Below are positions 1-13,524 of a stretch of 64,000 nt of DNA, piece after piece. A program made the position numbers and the translations under genes. This DNA comes from Eucalyptus grandis (taxonomy: Eukaryota; Streptophyta; Magnoliopsida; Myrtales; Myrtaceae), in the NCBI RefSeq assembly GCF_016545825.1, contig NC_052618.1:13259398-13323397 (forward strand), written 5' to 3'. Each line of letters starts with the position of its first letter. Positions within the stretch are counted from its first letter, which is position 1. The notes beneath the pieces are model-generated. The model saw nothing but the letters and a program-made list of their open reading frames with translations. It was not told where the DNA came from and ran no database searches.

Positions 1-1395
1 TTTCCTGGACAGTACGGAGAGGAACCAGAGCCTGCGAAATCTCACTCAGCCGAATATTGTCAAAGGTAAATATATTTCATTTGGTTTGTTGGTAGTATCT
101 TTTCCACAACAGTTAATTCCTCCGGTAGAATTTCCACGTGTACTGTGTCACTAACAAAAACAGTTGAGTATCATATACCTGCACATACATTTTACTGTTA
201 AACACCAAAAGGACGGTGCATTTGCTGATAGCTGCTAATTAACTTTACGTGCTTCCGTAAGTACCAGATAGACCAGCTTTACATTGAATTTTCTGTGGCA
301 CCTTAGATTGAGGGAATGCATTTGGTGAGTCTGATATCTATCTTTTTACAAAGTAATGAGGTCTAACATTCATTTGTACAAGTAACTAAAATGTTCCATA
401 TAAATATATGTCTATTTCTTTTGAATAAGTCCACAGGACAGCAGTTGCTCATGGTGTTATTTTTCATGGTGTAGTTGTACTGGGAATTCTCTCAAAGCTA
501 TAGTACAACGGATGCATTCAGTGGAGAATTCTTTTCAGAAACTGGTAAGACAAACAGAATTTATAAAATTTGCACTTTCTCAAACATGTTTCCATCAACA
601 CTTCAGATATGAGTTTTTTTTTCCCTGTGCATGTCAAGAATTGATTGAATGAACTTATTGACCAACAATTCCGTTGTTAGATAATTGATTTATGTTTACT
701 GTTTGAACGGTATCTATTGAGCATGAACTTTGCACAACTTTTTTCTCCTATAAGCAAACATTCATTTCATTGCATAACCTGTGGAAAGAAAACATGGGAG
801 GATTACATCCTATACAAGTCCATTACAGCATATTGTACCACATATTCAGCCAACATCAAGCTGCCGAACCTTCCCATTGATGTGAACTTTTGGTGATTCA
901 TTAATCTGTCATCCCTTGAGTAACTTTAAACCATTGAGTGACGGTCCTTCCATTCGCCACTGTGTGATTACCACGGCAGACTTTCTTCCTGCTGGATCAG
1001 AAGAACGGGAGATCCTTTTGAAAAACCTGTTAGAAAGCCTTATATCTCGAAATTAATTCATCAAGTTGACTTTCAATATAATGGTACCACACACCAAATG
1101 ACAACATTACATTTTAGTCTCGTGCATCTACACTTCTAGTACCAACAGCAAAATGCTACTCACAAAAACAAGATGAAAACTCAAAAGCATGCCACCAGAT
1201 TACAGCAAAGTTAGGCAACATGAACTTCCAATTTCTGCACTAACACTTGACATCAGCAGTAATTGTCTCATCTCTTTCCTGAATCATAGCTTCTAAAGGG
1301 ACTTTTACCCGCGCCCGCCCGGGGGGGCGGGGGTGGGTGGAGGGGACTGCATCAAGGACACAAGAAGCTACAGGGGACACCTGTTCATACTTCAT
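1..1395. other. No recognised gene
   Basis: No open frame or family signature was recognised on either strand. The stretch is AT-rich apart from a short GC-rich G/C-tract block at about 1310-1345. It could hold introns or upstream exons of the CBP60 fragment that starts at 2681, but the N-terminal helical block expected there was not found. Confidence 0.4.
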
Positions 1396-1885
1396 TTATA
1401 CTCTCTCCAGAGATACTAAATTGTTGCATTCCAGGCTAATTTCCTCACTAGTACCTTCAAACTATTGTCCTTCATGCTCTGCAAGGCCCAAGTAAATTCA
1501 TCCTTCCAGTCACTTGCAGATCTAGGACACAAAAGCAGCTCTAAACTTGTTACCAAAATCTACTTTGAGAATACTCACTAAGAACTAGTGCATTCAAGAT
1601 TCTTCATGTTGTCAGCATAGCAAGCAAGTGCAATAAATATCTCACCAAGTTTCATCCTGTCCAATGGGTTCTAAGTCACTTTGTTCCCACATTTCCTCAC
1701 TAGTTTCCAAGCCTCCTTTACAGAGAAAGAGCCCCTAGATGATCCAGTAAATACCACTTTGTCCACAGAGCCAGAATATGGAGAAATCAACCCACAGAAA
1801 GCCATCTGAGTTTCAAGCAGGTCATCAGACCTTGCTGGAGGCCATCTCCATTCATTTGCTTTAATAACATCTGCACCTGTGGCCT
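1396..1885 (-). pseudogene. LINE (L1-like) reverse-transcriptase C-terminal remnant
   Basis: On the minus strand a frame reads through a W-x-W-P-P-A-R-S-D-D-L-L block, a D-K-V-V-F-T-G-S-S-R-G-S-F-S-V-K-E-A-W-K block (near 1706-1750), and later DWKDEFTWALQSM and YYLWREYK (near 1396-1419). This order matches the region after the reverse-transcriptase core of plant LINEs: the WxWP and FSVxxAW motifs that open the zf-RVT zinc-binding segment, then the C-terminal WREYN-like motif. The frame is interrupted, for example by a TAG at 1671-1673, and no upstream RT core is seen, so this is a dead fragment. The family assignment rests on motif recognition alone. Confidence 0.6.
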
Positions 1886-2680
1886 TCTAACCTAAAGCTG
1901 AATCATAACCATCCTAAAGCACGTGCAAATTTTTGCATAGACTTGGAATGAAACAAGTTGTTCATATAAGCTATGTATAAAGCTATTGTTTGATGGACAC
2001 TATGATTTCAAATGTGCCTGAAAACTTAGCTCAATAAGGTGTTTCATAAGTTGCTTTTGAGAACAAATGGTATAACAAGTTTTTCAACTCCTTTTGATTG
2101 AATGGATTGTTTTGTATAAACTTCTGCTTCATTTTTTTGATGTCTTTTTAATTTTGGCAATTCTTCTGTTGGTGGAATTGAACAGAAGGAACTGGTGGAG
2201 CTTTCAATTATTCACTCTCCCCACTTCGGAAGGTATGAATGCATTTCCCTGGTGATGCCAATTGAGAAAGGCTTTATGTTTAGTATTGACCGGTTATGCA
2301 TTGTTGATTTTTTTTTTTTTTTTAATGGGGGAATAATGGTCCGACTTACCACTAACACCCCAAAGCAAGCGGTCAGAGCTCAGTGAAAGTTAGGCGAGAA
2401 TGACTAGGTCTTGCGCCAAATTGTCAATGCTCCAATTTAGAACATAATCATTTTTAGCTTGATAGCAGTGCAGCATTTAACTTTGTTTAGTTTTATTTTT
2501 CAAAAATTTGCATTGTTATACTCTCGAGACTATGCATCTATTTATCCTTGTACTTCACCTGCACAAGACTTGTCCAAGTGAGGTATTTGGCATTTTGTCA
2601 CTCTGTGTCATTACTTTTCCAATTTTTCTGCTTCTATACCTGTTCTTATTTCTAATGGTTGGCTTCTGAAGGGAATGCAG
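1886..2680. other. Non-coding stretch upstream of CBP60 exon
   Basis: AT-rich DNA with a T-tract at about 2309-2323. A short open frame at 2195-2386 shows no family resemblance and I treat it as chance. The 3' end has the polypyrimidine/AG character of an intron end (acceptor AG at 2679-2680). Confidence 0.4.
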
Positions 2681-3634
2681 GATTGATGCTAGATCTACGG
2701 GAATAAATGATGTGAGGAACTTACGGCTTCAATTTCAAACCAAACTGTCAGATCCTCTGTTTACTGGAAGGAAACTACGGGGAGTTGGGGGTGCTCGCAT
2801 TTCCGTTGCCTTGATCGATGCGAATACAGGGGATGTCATTACATCAGGCCTGGAATCCTCCATTAAGTTGGATGTCGTTGTGCTTGAAGGTGACTTCAAC
2901 AAAGATGATGAGGATGACTGGGCTCATGAAGAGTTCGAGAAATTCATGGTTAAAGAGCGTCAACAAAAGGGGCTGCTTTTGACGGGAGATCTCCAAGTGA
3001 CACTCAAGGGAGGTATTGGGGAGCTGGGAGAACTGATATTTACTGACAATTCTAGCTGGAATAGGAGTAAAAGATTTAGGATAGGGCTTAAGAAGGCATC
3101 GGGTTATTGTGGGAATACGCGAATCCGAGAAGCCAAAACAGATGCCTTCCGTGTCAAGGAACATAGAGGAGAATGTAAGTCTTTCATAGTTCGTTACAGT
3201 ACATATAAACCTTGTCCTTCCTTAATGAGTGGCCATAAACATGGTTTTGGATATCCAGTCTTCAACTTTTAATTGAGAGCTTCATTTCCTACGAACCTTT
3301 ACATCTCCAACGAAAGTTCTGATAAATGAAAAATGATTGGCTTCTTTGTCATTAGCAAACATTGACATTTTCGATCATTTTCAGGAGAGAGTCTGCATGC
3401 CTAAAGAAGTTTGCTTCTACTTGTCAATCTAATAGTGACTGGAACCTTACTGTATTTGTTCTGACCATTTACAGCATCCAAGAAACATGACATACCTGCA
3501 TTTGGCGATGAGATCTGGAGGTTGAAGATGATTGCCAAGGATGGGAAATATCACCAAAACTGAGTGAAGCCGGAATACATAAAGTGGGGGACTTTCTACT
3601 TCAATTGTTTACGGACCCCATGAAACTGAAGGAG
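2681..3634 (+). pseudogene. CBP60: Calmodulin-binding protein 60 (CBP60), truncated two-exon fragment
   Basis: CBP60 proteins are plant calmodulin-binding transcription regulators of immunity (the CBP60g/SARD1 family). Exon A (2681-3174, phase-1 start after AG, donor GT at 3175) encodes the conserved DNA-binding core: [71 protein letters not shown] and [18 protein letters not shown]. Exon B (3475-3634, donor GT at 3635) continues with FGDEIWRLKMIAKDGKYHQ and then, after a one-base shift at about 3556, LSEAGIHKVGDFLLQLF. The shift is explained by one missing base at a CAG codon, so it may be a sequence error. No N-terminal exon and no later exons are present: downstream sequence turns at about 3650 into the LRR array, so the C-terminal half is lost. 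Exon A alone is fully open. Confidence 0.85.
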
Positions 3635-5297
3635 GTAAGCACTTAGTGAGAAAGATGGGACATTTTCCTTGACATTAAATACATCATATAAAATGTGACT
3701 TGATTGTTTTAGTAAGGAACTAAATTGAAGAGAGGGAAGATTTGATTAAAATTCGGAATACGCGATGAGTAATGTGATTATGTGATTGCTATAGAGCATA
3801 TCCCAATCTCCCAATTTGCAAATCTGTAATTCATATGGTTAGTTACGATTAGACACTCAAGTATGCAAATAATTTGAACTTTTGGGCCAAAATTTGACGT
3901 CGTAAGTGTTGTGTGGTTTGTTTTATTATATACACAGATAAGCAATGCTTCCTTGCTAACCCATTTCTAAGGAAAAACTTTCGAGATGGAATAAACCCAG
4001 AGCTCACTATCCAATTGCTCTCAATTTTAAGCGATTTTCCCATGGAAAGCTAGAAAATTCCCTTGTCGTTTTTAATCAGAATTTTAGGAAACTTTTCTGT
4101 ATTTATATGAAATACTTCAAGGGAATAACAAATGACATTACAGCTTGGAGATTTTTCCTTCTATTTTGTATTTACTTTTATTTTCTTTTGTGCAATTGAA
4201 TAATCTCCCTCTCCCTTGGCACCGTCTATATTTACATCTTGGAAGTTCTTCAATTTGTAATCTAAAAGAAATTGAGTAGCATACAGGCATTTTATGTTTA
4301 AATGGCCCATATGTTTGAGTTGAAATTTTTCCAGTAGATAGTTTTCATAAAGATGGTTGAACATCTCTTATAATACTGCATTCAAGAATGAATAGGTAAT
4401 GCAAAATACAAACCACCAATCAGGATCTCTAAAAGCTTTCGATTTTCACAAAAACTTAAAACTCTTAGCGATTTCATACACACGGCTTGACATTGCATGC
4501 AAGTACATTGAAAGCAATTGAAAATACATTTGAGAGGAAAGTGAGCAGTAAAGTTCAAGAGGCTAGAGATGAAAGGGCCTTTAAGATGCTCACTTGACTA
4601 TGTTTGCACTTGCAAGATCTCTAGGTTTTGTTTTCAATCAAAGAAAGCTTTACTTTCTTGTAATCGCACAAGCAAAGGAATCTCGAGCCATCTCTATCGC
4701 CAAATCGAGCAAAGATCTCTTGGGTCCAAGGCTTGAAATCCATTTTAGCTACGGAATCGCAAGACCAAAGTGATCCATTCAAAGGCTTTTTCTCTAAGTG
4801 TACTGCAATTTCATTGCGAGAGTTTCATCCATATTGTAACTTAAAGAACCGTCTCTCCGAGTGATTTAACAATCGTTACGTATACTACCTATTTCATTCT
4901 TGGCTAGGAAAAAAAAAGCACAAAGTTTATTCCACTATTATGGGAAATTAATGAAATTCAAGAGTTGAGAGATTCTATTTAAGCTTGGGATTATGAGATG
5001 CTAATGTGATTACATATGATAGTTATATGAGCATATCCAAATTACCATTTTATCCATTGTCAAGAATCTATTAATTTCTACTTTTTGTTTTGTCTCGACT
5101 AATTCCAATAGCCTTCTCGTCCTAGAGTCACGACATAGTATGGAGATTTTTGACTAACTTTTTTTTATTCATTCTTTTTCCCTTCCAGAATTAAGATAAA
5201 TTATCAGTTAACCTAATTATATCTTGGCACTCATATATATGCACATCTTGAAAGTTCATGATTGACTCAATGACAAATTCGTGAGTGAATACCGCAG

Positions 5298-6001
5298 TTG
5301 CATTTCCTAGCTTGGAGGCATTAAATATCTCAGAGCTTGGATAACATCGAGATGATATGGGACAATCAAGTCGCTGAGGATTCTTTCCATAATCTTAAAT
5401 CCCTTTATGTGGATGGATGCAATAAGCTAGTGAACCTTGTTCCTTCTTGCATTCTAGGACGACTCTTGAGCCTAGAAATTTTGAAGGCAAGCAAATCATG
5501 CGGTGCACTTGAAGTTGCTTTTGAACTTCAACCACCGAACCATCTAGATAGAAATCCTATTGCTATTCCATTAAAAGAGCCGACGGTATCAACATTACCA
5601 AAGCTAAAGTGTGTATGGGATAAAACTCCCCGGTCAAGTTAAGTTCCAAGGTCTACGTTCTACAGCGTTTCTAGATGCGAGAGCCTTTCTTCTCTCGTTT
5701 CCAACCTCAATAGCCAAAGATCTCATGCAACTTGAGGAGTTGAAGATCGATCAATGTGGCATTGCAGAAATCATCGAAAAGGAAGATGGACTAGTTCCTA
5801 GGTTTGTATTCCCAAAAGTTAACCACTCTTGAGCTTAAGTATTCGAGAGAGTTGAAGTGCCTCTACATTGGAACATATACTTCCCATTGGCTAGGCATTG
5901 AAGAGATTAAGGGTGCATGGTTGTGACAAAGTGAGATACTTGGATCGCACCTTGAGAATGAGATGCCACGTTGATAAATGCCTCTCTTCTTGGTAGAAAA
6001 G
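5298..6001 (+). pseudogene. LRR exon, array copy 1 (CC-NBS-LRR type)
   Basis: First copy of the amplified LRR exon. It follows an AG acceptor and ends at a GT donor (6002). Readable pieces in shifting frames include LKSLYVDGCNKLVNLVPS, LGRLLSLEILKAS, TLPKLKCVWDK and LEELKIDQCGIAEII, which are the irregular LRRs of RPS2/RPS5/At4g27190-like NLRs. The frame is broken several times, with shifts near 5500, 5630, 5810 and 5900. Most breaks lie where other copies have a CAG or CTG, so some may be consensus errors. Relative to copies 3 and 4 it has lost one G at the acceptor. Confidence 0.8.
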
Positions 6002-8021
6002 GTATGACCCAAGAGTATTTGTTTTGCTTTTTATGGTTAATATTTGAATTGATGACTAAGATCATAGCCAAGCATCTCATACAAATAGCTCTATACATGA
6101 AGATGTAAAAATTTTTTACAACTCTCCTTGAATCCATAGTAAAATTACAAAATTGAAACATCATATATTCTTCAAATATTGACCAAAGTTCTTGTCAATG
6201 TCGATGTATCAAATCATACTCGTCTATCCCCCTTAAAAAGGCATAGGCTAATTTCGTTCAAATTAGAGAACACACTTGTGCCATCGTAAGATCACCCCAC
6301 ATGTCATGTGCTTTCAATATTTGTGGTACTTAATGACTGATGTTATGCTAAAAATGGAAAGATGGGACATTTTCCTTGACATTAAATACATCATATAAAA
6401 TGTGACTTGATTGTTTTAGGTAAGGAACTAAATTGAAGAGAGGGAAGATTTGATTAAAATTGAATCTGCAGGAGAGTAATGTGATTATGTGATTGCTATA
6501 GGAGCATATCCCAATCTCCCAATTTGCAAACTGTCAAATTCATATATGGTTAGTTCGATTAGACACCGGGCATGCAAATAATTTGAACTTTTGGGCCAAA
6601 ATTTGACGTCGTAAGTGTTGTGGTTTGTTTTATTATATATTACGAGAGATAAGCAATGCTTCCCTTTGCTAACCCATTTCTAAAGGAAAACTTTCGAGAT
6701 GGAATAAAACCGGCTCACTATCCAATTAAGCTCTCAATTTTAAGCGATTTTCCCATGGAAAGACTAGTGAAAATTCCTTGTCGTTTTTAATCAGAATTTT
6801 GGAAACTTTTCTGTATTTATATGAAATACTTCAAGGGAATAACAAATGACATTACAGGAGATTTTTTTCCTTCTATTTTGTATTTTACTTTATTTTCTTT
6901 TTGCAATTGAATACCTCCTCTCCCTTGGCACCGTCTATTTACATCTTGGAAGTTCTTCAATTTGTAATCTAAAAGAAATTGAGTAGCATACAGGCATTTA
7001 TGTTTCAAATGGCCCATATGTTTGAGTTGAAATTTTTCTCCGAGAGATAGTTTTCATAAAGATGGTTGAACATCTCTTATAATACCTGTACTAAGAATGA
7101 ATAGGTAATGCAAAATACAAACCACCAATCGATCTCTAAAAGCTTTCGATTTTCAAAAAACTTAAAACTCTTAGCGATTTCATACACACGGCTTGGACAT
7201 TGCATGCAAGTACATTGAAAGCAATTGAAAATACATTTGAGAGGAAAGTGAGCAGTAAAGTTCAAGAGGCTAGAGATGAAAGGGCCTTTAAGATGCTCAC
7301 TTGACTATGTTTGCACTTGCAAGATCTCGGTTATTTTTCCAATCAAAGAAAGCTTTACTTTCTCGTAATTGCACAAGCAAAAGGAATCTGCCATCTCTAT
7401 CGCCAAGGCGAGCAAAGATCTCTTGGGTCCAAGGCTTCGAAATCACCCATTTTAGCTTTACAGAATCGCAAGACCAAAGTGATCCATTCAAAGACTTCTC
7501 TAAATGTACTGCAATTTCATTGCAGAGTTTCATCCATATTGTAACTTAAAGAACCGTCTCTGAGTGATTTAACAATCGTTACGTATACTACCTATTTCAT
7601 TCTTGGGCTAGGGAAAAAAAAAGCACAAAGTTTATTCCACTATTATGGGAAATTAATGAAATTCAAGAGTTGAGAGATTCTATTTAAGCTTGGGATTATG
7701 AGATGCTAATGTGATTACATATGATAGTTATATGAGCATATCCAAATTACCATTTTATCCATTGTCAACGTAATCTATTCGAATTTCTACTTTTTTGTTT
7801 TGTCTCGACTAATTCCAATAGCCTTCTCGTCCTAGAGTCATCAGCATTAGTATGGAGATTTTTTTGACTAACTTTTTTACTTCATTCTTCTTTCCCTTAA
7901 GTAAATTAAGATAGAATTATCAATTACGTGAATTCCTAATTATATCTTGGCACTCATATATATGTACATCTTGAAAGTTCATGATTGACTCAATGACCAA
8001 TTTCGTGAGTGAATATTAAAG

Positions 8022-8725
8022 GTTGCATTTCCTAGCTTGGAGGCATTAAATATCCGTAGCTTGGATAACATCGAGATGATATGGGACGCCAAGTCGCCGC
8101 AAATTCTTTCCTTAATCTTAAATCCCTTTACGTGGATGGATGCAATAAGCTAGTGAACCTTGTTCCTTCTTGCATTCTAGGACGACTCTTGAGCCTAGAA
8201 ATTTTGAAGGCAAGCAACTTTCTCGGTGCACTTGAAGTTGTTTTTGAACTTCAACCACCGAACCATCTAGATAGAAATCCTATTGCTATTCCATTAAAAG
8301 AGCGCCGGTATCAACATTACCAAAGCTAAAGTGTGTATGGGATAAGGAACTCCCTTTGTCAAGTTAAGTTCCAAGGTCTACGTTCTATTAGCGTTTCTAG
8401 ATGCGAGAGCCTTTCTTCTCTGTTTCCAACCTCGTGAGCCAAAGATCTCATGCAACTTGAGGAGTTGTAGATCGATCAATGTGGCATTGCAGAAATCATC
8501 GAAAAGGAAGATGGACTAGTTCCTAGGTTTGTATTCCCAAAGTTAACCACTCTTGAGCTTAAGTATTTGAGAGAGTTGAAGTGCCTCTACATTGGAACAC
8601 ATACTTCCCATTGGCCAGCATTGAAGAGATTGCAGGTGCATGGTTGTGACAAAGTGAAGATACTTGCATCGCACCTTGAGAATGAGATGCCAGTTGATAA
8701 ACAGCCTCTCTTCTTGATAGAAAAG
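8022..8725 (+). pseudogene. LRR exon, array copy 2 (CC-NBS-LRR type)
   Basis: Second copy of the same LRR exon, bounded by AG before 8022 and GT at 8726. It reads NSFLNLKSLYVDGCNKLVNL and LGRLLSLEILKAS, then shifts frame near 8220 and 8305, where copies 1, 3 and 4 have CTG/CCG-containing sequence. A TAG occurs at 8468-8470 where copies 1 and 4 encode K in LKIDQCG (GTTGTAGATC versus GTTGAAGATC). The C-terminal part (THTSHWPALKRLQVHGCDKV) is intact in another frame. It is the same module as copies 1, 3 and 4, and would contribute about 235 residues if in frame. Confidence 0.8.
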
Positions 8726-10762
8726 GTATGACCCAAGAGTATTTATTTTGCTTTTATGGTTAATATTTGAATTGATGACTAAGATCATAGCCAAGCATCT
8801 CATACAAATAGCTCTATACATGAAGATGTAAAAATTTTACAACTCTCCTTGAATCCATAGTAAAATTACAAAATTGAAACATCATACATTCTTCAAATAT
8901 TGACCAAAGTTCTTGTCAATGTGTGATGTATCAAATCATACTCGTCTATCCCCCTTAAAAAAGGCATAGGCTAATTTCGTTCAAATTAGAGAACACACTT
9001 GTGCCATCGTAAGATCACCCCACATGTCATGTGCTTTCAATATTTGTGGTACTTTAATGACTGATGTTATGCTAAAAATGGAAAGATGGGACATTTTCCT
9101 TGACATTAAATACATCATATAAAATGTGACTTGATTGTTTTAGGTAAGGAACTAAATTGAAGAGAGGGAAAGATTTGATTAAAATTCGGAATCTGTGACA
9201 GAGTAATGTGATTATGTGATTGCTATAGGAGCATATCCCAATCTCCCAATTTGCCCACTGTCAAATTCATATATAGTTAGTTCTGATTAGACACTGGGCA
9301 TGCAAATAATTTGAAATTTTGGGCCAAAATTTGACGTCGTAAGTGTTGTGGTTTGTTTTATTATATACACAGAGATAAGCAATGCTTCCTTGCTAACCCA
9401 TTTCTAAAGGAAAAACTTTCGAGATGGAATAAAACCGCTCACTATCCAATTAAGCTCTCAATTTTAAGCGATTTTCCCATGGAAAGACTAGTGAAAATTC
9501 CTTGTCGTTTTTAATCAGAATTTTAGGAAACTTTTCTGTATTTATATGAAATACTTCAAGGGAATAACAAATGACATTACAGCGGAGATTTTTTTCCTTC
9601 TATTTTGTATTTTACTTTTATTTTCTTTTGTGCAATTGAATAATCTCCCTCTCCCCTTGGCACCGTCTATATTTACATCTTGGAAGTTCTTCAATTTGTA
9701 ATCTAAAAGAAATTGAGTAGCATACAGGCATTTTATGTTTCGAAATGGCCCATATGTTTGAGTTGAAATTTTTTCTCCAGAGATAGTTTTCATAAAGATG
9801 GTTGAACATCTCTTATAATACCTGTACTAAGAATGAATAGGTAATGCAAAATACAAACCACCAATCGGGATCTCTAAAAGCTTTCGATTTTCACAAAAAC
9901 TTAAAACTCTTAGCGATTTCATACACACGGCTTGGACATTGCATGCAAGTACATTGAAAGCAATTGAAAATACATTTGAGAGGAAAGTGAGCAGGTAAAG
10001 TTCAAGAGGCTAGAGATGAAAGGGCCTTTAAGATGCTCACTTGACTATGTTTGCACTTGCAAGATCTCGGTTGTTTTCCAATCAAAGAAAGCTTTACTTT
10101 CTCGTAATTGCACAAGCAAAAGGAATCTGAGCCATCTCTATCGCCAAACTGAGCAAAGATCTCTTGGGTCCAAGGCTTCGAAATCACCCATTTTAGCTTT
10201 CAGAATCGCAAGACCAAAGTGATCCATTCAAAGACTTCTCTAAGTGTACTGCAATTTCATTGCGAGTTTCATCCATATTGTAACTTAAAGAACCGTCTCG
10301 AGTGATTTAACAATCGTTACGTATACTACCTATTTCATTCTTGGGCTAGGGAAAAAAAGCACAAAGTTTATTCCACTATTATGGGAAATTAATGAAATTC
10401 AAGAGTTGAGAGATTTTATTTAACTTTGGGATTATGAGAGACTAATGTATTTACATATAATAGTTATATGAGCATATCCAAATTACCATTTTGCCCATTG
10501 TCAATAGAATCTATTCAGAATTCCTACTTTTTGTTTTGTCTCGACTGATTCCAATAGCCTTCTCGTCCTAGAGTCATCAACATTAGTATGGAGATTTTTG
10601 ACTAACTTTTTTTTTTTACTTCATTGTTTTTTCCCTTCCGTGCAAATTAAGATAGAATTATCAATTCTGTGAATTCCTAATTATATCTTGGCACTCATAT
10701 ATATGTACATCTTGAAAGTTCATGATTGACTCAATGACCAATTCCGTGAGTGAATATTGCAG

Positions 10763-11462
10763 GTTGCATTTCTAGCTTGGAGGCATTAAATATCCGTAGC
10801 TTGGATAACATCGAGATGATATGGGACAGTCAAGTCGCGCAAATTCTTTCCATAATCTTAAATCCCTTTACGTGGATGGATGCAATAAGCTAGTGAACCT
10901 TGTTCCTTCTTGCATTCTAGGACGACTCTTGAGCCTAGAAATTTTGAAGGCAAGCAACTGCGGTGCACTTGAAGTTGTTTTTGAACTTCAACCACTGAAC
11001 CATCTAGATAGAAATCCTATTGCTATTCCATTAAAAGTGCTGACGGTATCAACATTACCAAAGCTAAAGTGTGTATGGGATAAGGAACTCCACTGTCAAG
11101 TTAAGTTCCAAGGTCTACGTTCTATTAGCGTTTCTAGATGCGAGAGCCTTTCTTCTCTGTTTCCAACCTCAGTAGCCAAAGATCTCATGCAACTTGAGGT
11201 GTTGAAGATCGATCAATGTGGCATTGCAGAAATCATCGAAAAGGAAGATGGACTAGTTCCTAGGTTTGTATTCCCAAAGTTAACCACTCTTGAGCTTAAG
11301 TATCTGAGAGAGTTGAAGTGCCTCTACATTGGAACACATACTTCCCATTGGCCGGCATTGAAGAGATTGGAGGTGCATGGTTGTGACAAAGTGGAGATAC
11401 TTGCATCGTACCTTGAGAATGAGATGCCAGTTGATAAACAGCCTCTCTTCTTGGTAGAAAAG
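10763..11462 (+). CDS. LRR exon, array copy 3, mostly open (CC-NBS-LRR type)
   Basis: This is the best-preserved copy, open from 10821 to the donor GT at 11463. Leucine-rich segments in order are LKSLYVDGCNKLVNLVPS, LGRLLSLEILKASNCGALEV, LTVSTLPKLKCVWDK, LRSISVSRCESLSSLFPTSV, LEVLKIDQCGIAEII, FPKLTTLELKYLRELKCLY and LKRLEVHGCDKVEILAS. This is the LRR style of the ligand-sensing C-terminal region of CC-NBS-LRR immune receptors. The exon begins GTTGCATTT after a CAG acceptor and ends in AAG before GTATGA, so both splice phases are 0 and the module can be inserted or removed without changing frame. Two single-base losses (near 10773 and 10838) disturb the first about 25 codons compared with copy 4. 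Confidence 0.85.
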
Positions 11463-13524
11463 GTATGACCCAAGAGTATTTGTTTTGCTTTTATGGTTAA
11501 TATTTTAATTGATGACTAAGATCATAGCCAAGCATCTCATACAAGTAGCTCTATACATGAAGATGTAAATTTTTACAACTCTCCTTGAATCCATAGTAAA
11601 ATTACAAAATTGAAACATCATATATTCTTCAAATATTGACCAAAGTTCTTGTCAATGTCTGATGTATCAAATCATACTCGTCTATCCCCCTTAAAAAAGG
11701 CATAGGCTAATTTCGTTCAAATTAGAGAACACACTTGTGCCATCGTAAGATCACCCCACATGTCATGTGCTTTCAATATGTGGTACTTTAATGATTGATG
11801 TTATACTAAAAATGGAAAGATGGCACATTTTCCTTAACATAAAATACATCATATAAAATGTGATTTGATTGTTTTAGGTAAGGAACTAAATTGAAAAGAG
11901 GGAAAGATTTGATTAAAATTCGGAATCTTTGATAGAGTAATGTGATTATGTCATTGCTATAGGAGCATATCCCAATTTCCCAATTTCCCAATTTGCCCAC
12001 TGTCAAATTCATATATGGTTAGTTCTGATTAGACACTGGGCATGCAAATAATTTGAACTTTTGGGCCAAAATTTGACGTCGTAAGTGTTGTGGTTTGTTT
12101 TATTATATACACAGAGATAAGCAATGCTTCCCTTGCTAACCCATTTCTAAAGGAAAAACTTTCGAGATGGAATAAAACCGGCTCACTATCCAATTAAGCT
12201 CTCAATTTTAAGCGATTTTCCCATGGAAAGACTAGTGAAAATTCCTTGTCGTTTTTAATCAGAATTTTAGGAAACTTTTCTGTATTTATATGAAATACTT
12301 CAAGGGAATAACAAATGACATTACAGCGGAGATTTTTTTCCTTCTATTTTGTATTTTACTTTTATTTTCTTTTGTGCAATTGAATAATCTCCCTCTCCCC
12401 TTGGCACCGTCTATATTTACATCTTGGAAGTTCTTCAATTTGTAATCTAAAAGAAATTGAGTAGCATACATGCATTTTATGTTTCGAAATGGCCCACATG
12501 TTTAAGTTGAAATTTCTTACTTCTTATTTCTCTGGAGATAGTTTTCATAAAGATGGTTGGACATCTCTTATGATACCTGCACAAGGAATGGATAGGTAAC
12601 ACAATACAAACTGCCAATCAAGATCTCTAAAAGCTTTCCAATTTTCACAAAAAAATTAAAACTCTTAGTGATTTCACATGCATGGCTTGGACATTGTATG
12701 CATGTACATTGAAAGCATTTGAAAAAACAATTGAGAGGAAAGTGAGCAGTAAGTTTTAAGAGGCTAGAGATGAAGGGCCTTTAAGATACTCACTTGACTC
12801 CTTTTGCACTTGCAAGATCTCGGTTGTTTTCCAATCAAAGAAAGCTTTACTTTCTCGTAATTGCACAAGCAAAAGGAATCGAGCCATCTCTATCGCCAAA
12901 CCGAGCAAAGATCTCTTGGGTCCAAGGCTTGAGAAATCACCCATTTTAGCTTTACAGAATCGCAAGACCAAAGTGATCCATTCGGTGACTTCTCTAAGTG
13001 TACCGCAATTTCATTGCGAGTTTCATCCATATTGTAACTTAAAGAACCGTCTCCGAGTGATTTAACAATCGTTACGTATACTACCTATTTCATTCTTGGG
13101 CTAGGGAAAAAAAAAAAAAAAGCACAAAGTTTATTCCACTATTATGGGAAATTAATGAAATTCAAGAGTTGAGAGATTCTATTTAAGCTTGGGATTATGA
13201 GATGCTAATGTGATTACATATGATAGTTATATGAGCATATCCAAATTACCATTTTGCCATTGTCAACAGAATTTGGTCAGTATTCCTACTTTTTGTTTTG
13301 TTTCCCGTAATTCCAATAGCGTCCTCGTCCTGGAGTCATCGACATTAGTATGGAGATTTTTTTGACTAACTTTTTTTTTTTTTACTTCATTGTTTTTTCC
13401 TTCCGTGCAAATTAAGATAGAATTATCAATTATGTGAATTCCTAATTATATCTTGGCACTCATATATGTACATCTTGAAAGTTCATGATTGACTCAATGA
13501 CCAATTCCGTGAGTGAATATTGCG

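Noticed and set aside
7297..7549. Overlapping open frames on both strands inside array introns (also about 10002-10222, 12756-12971, 15358-15804)
   Set aside because: They recur because the units are repeats, but frames break between copies, lie on both strands at once and resemble no known protein.
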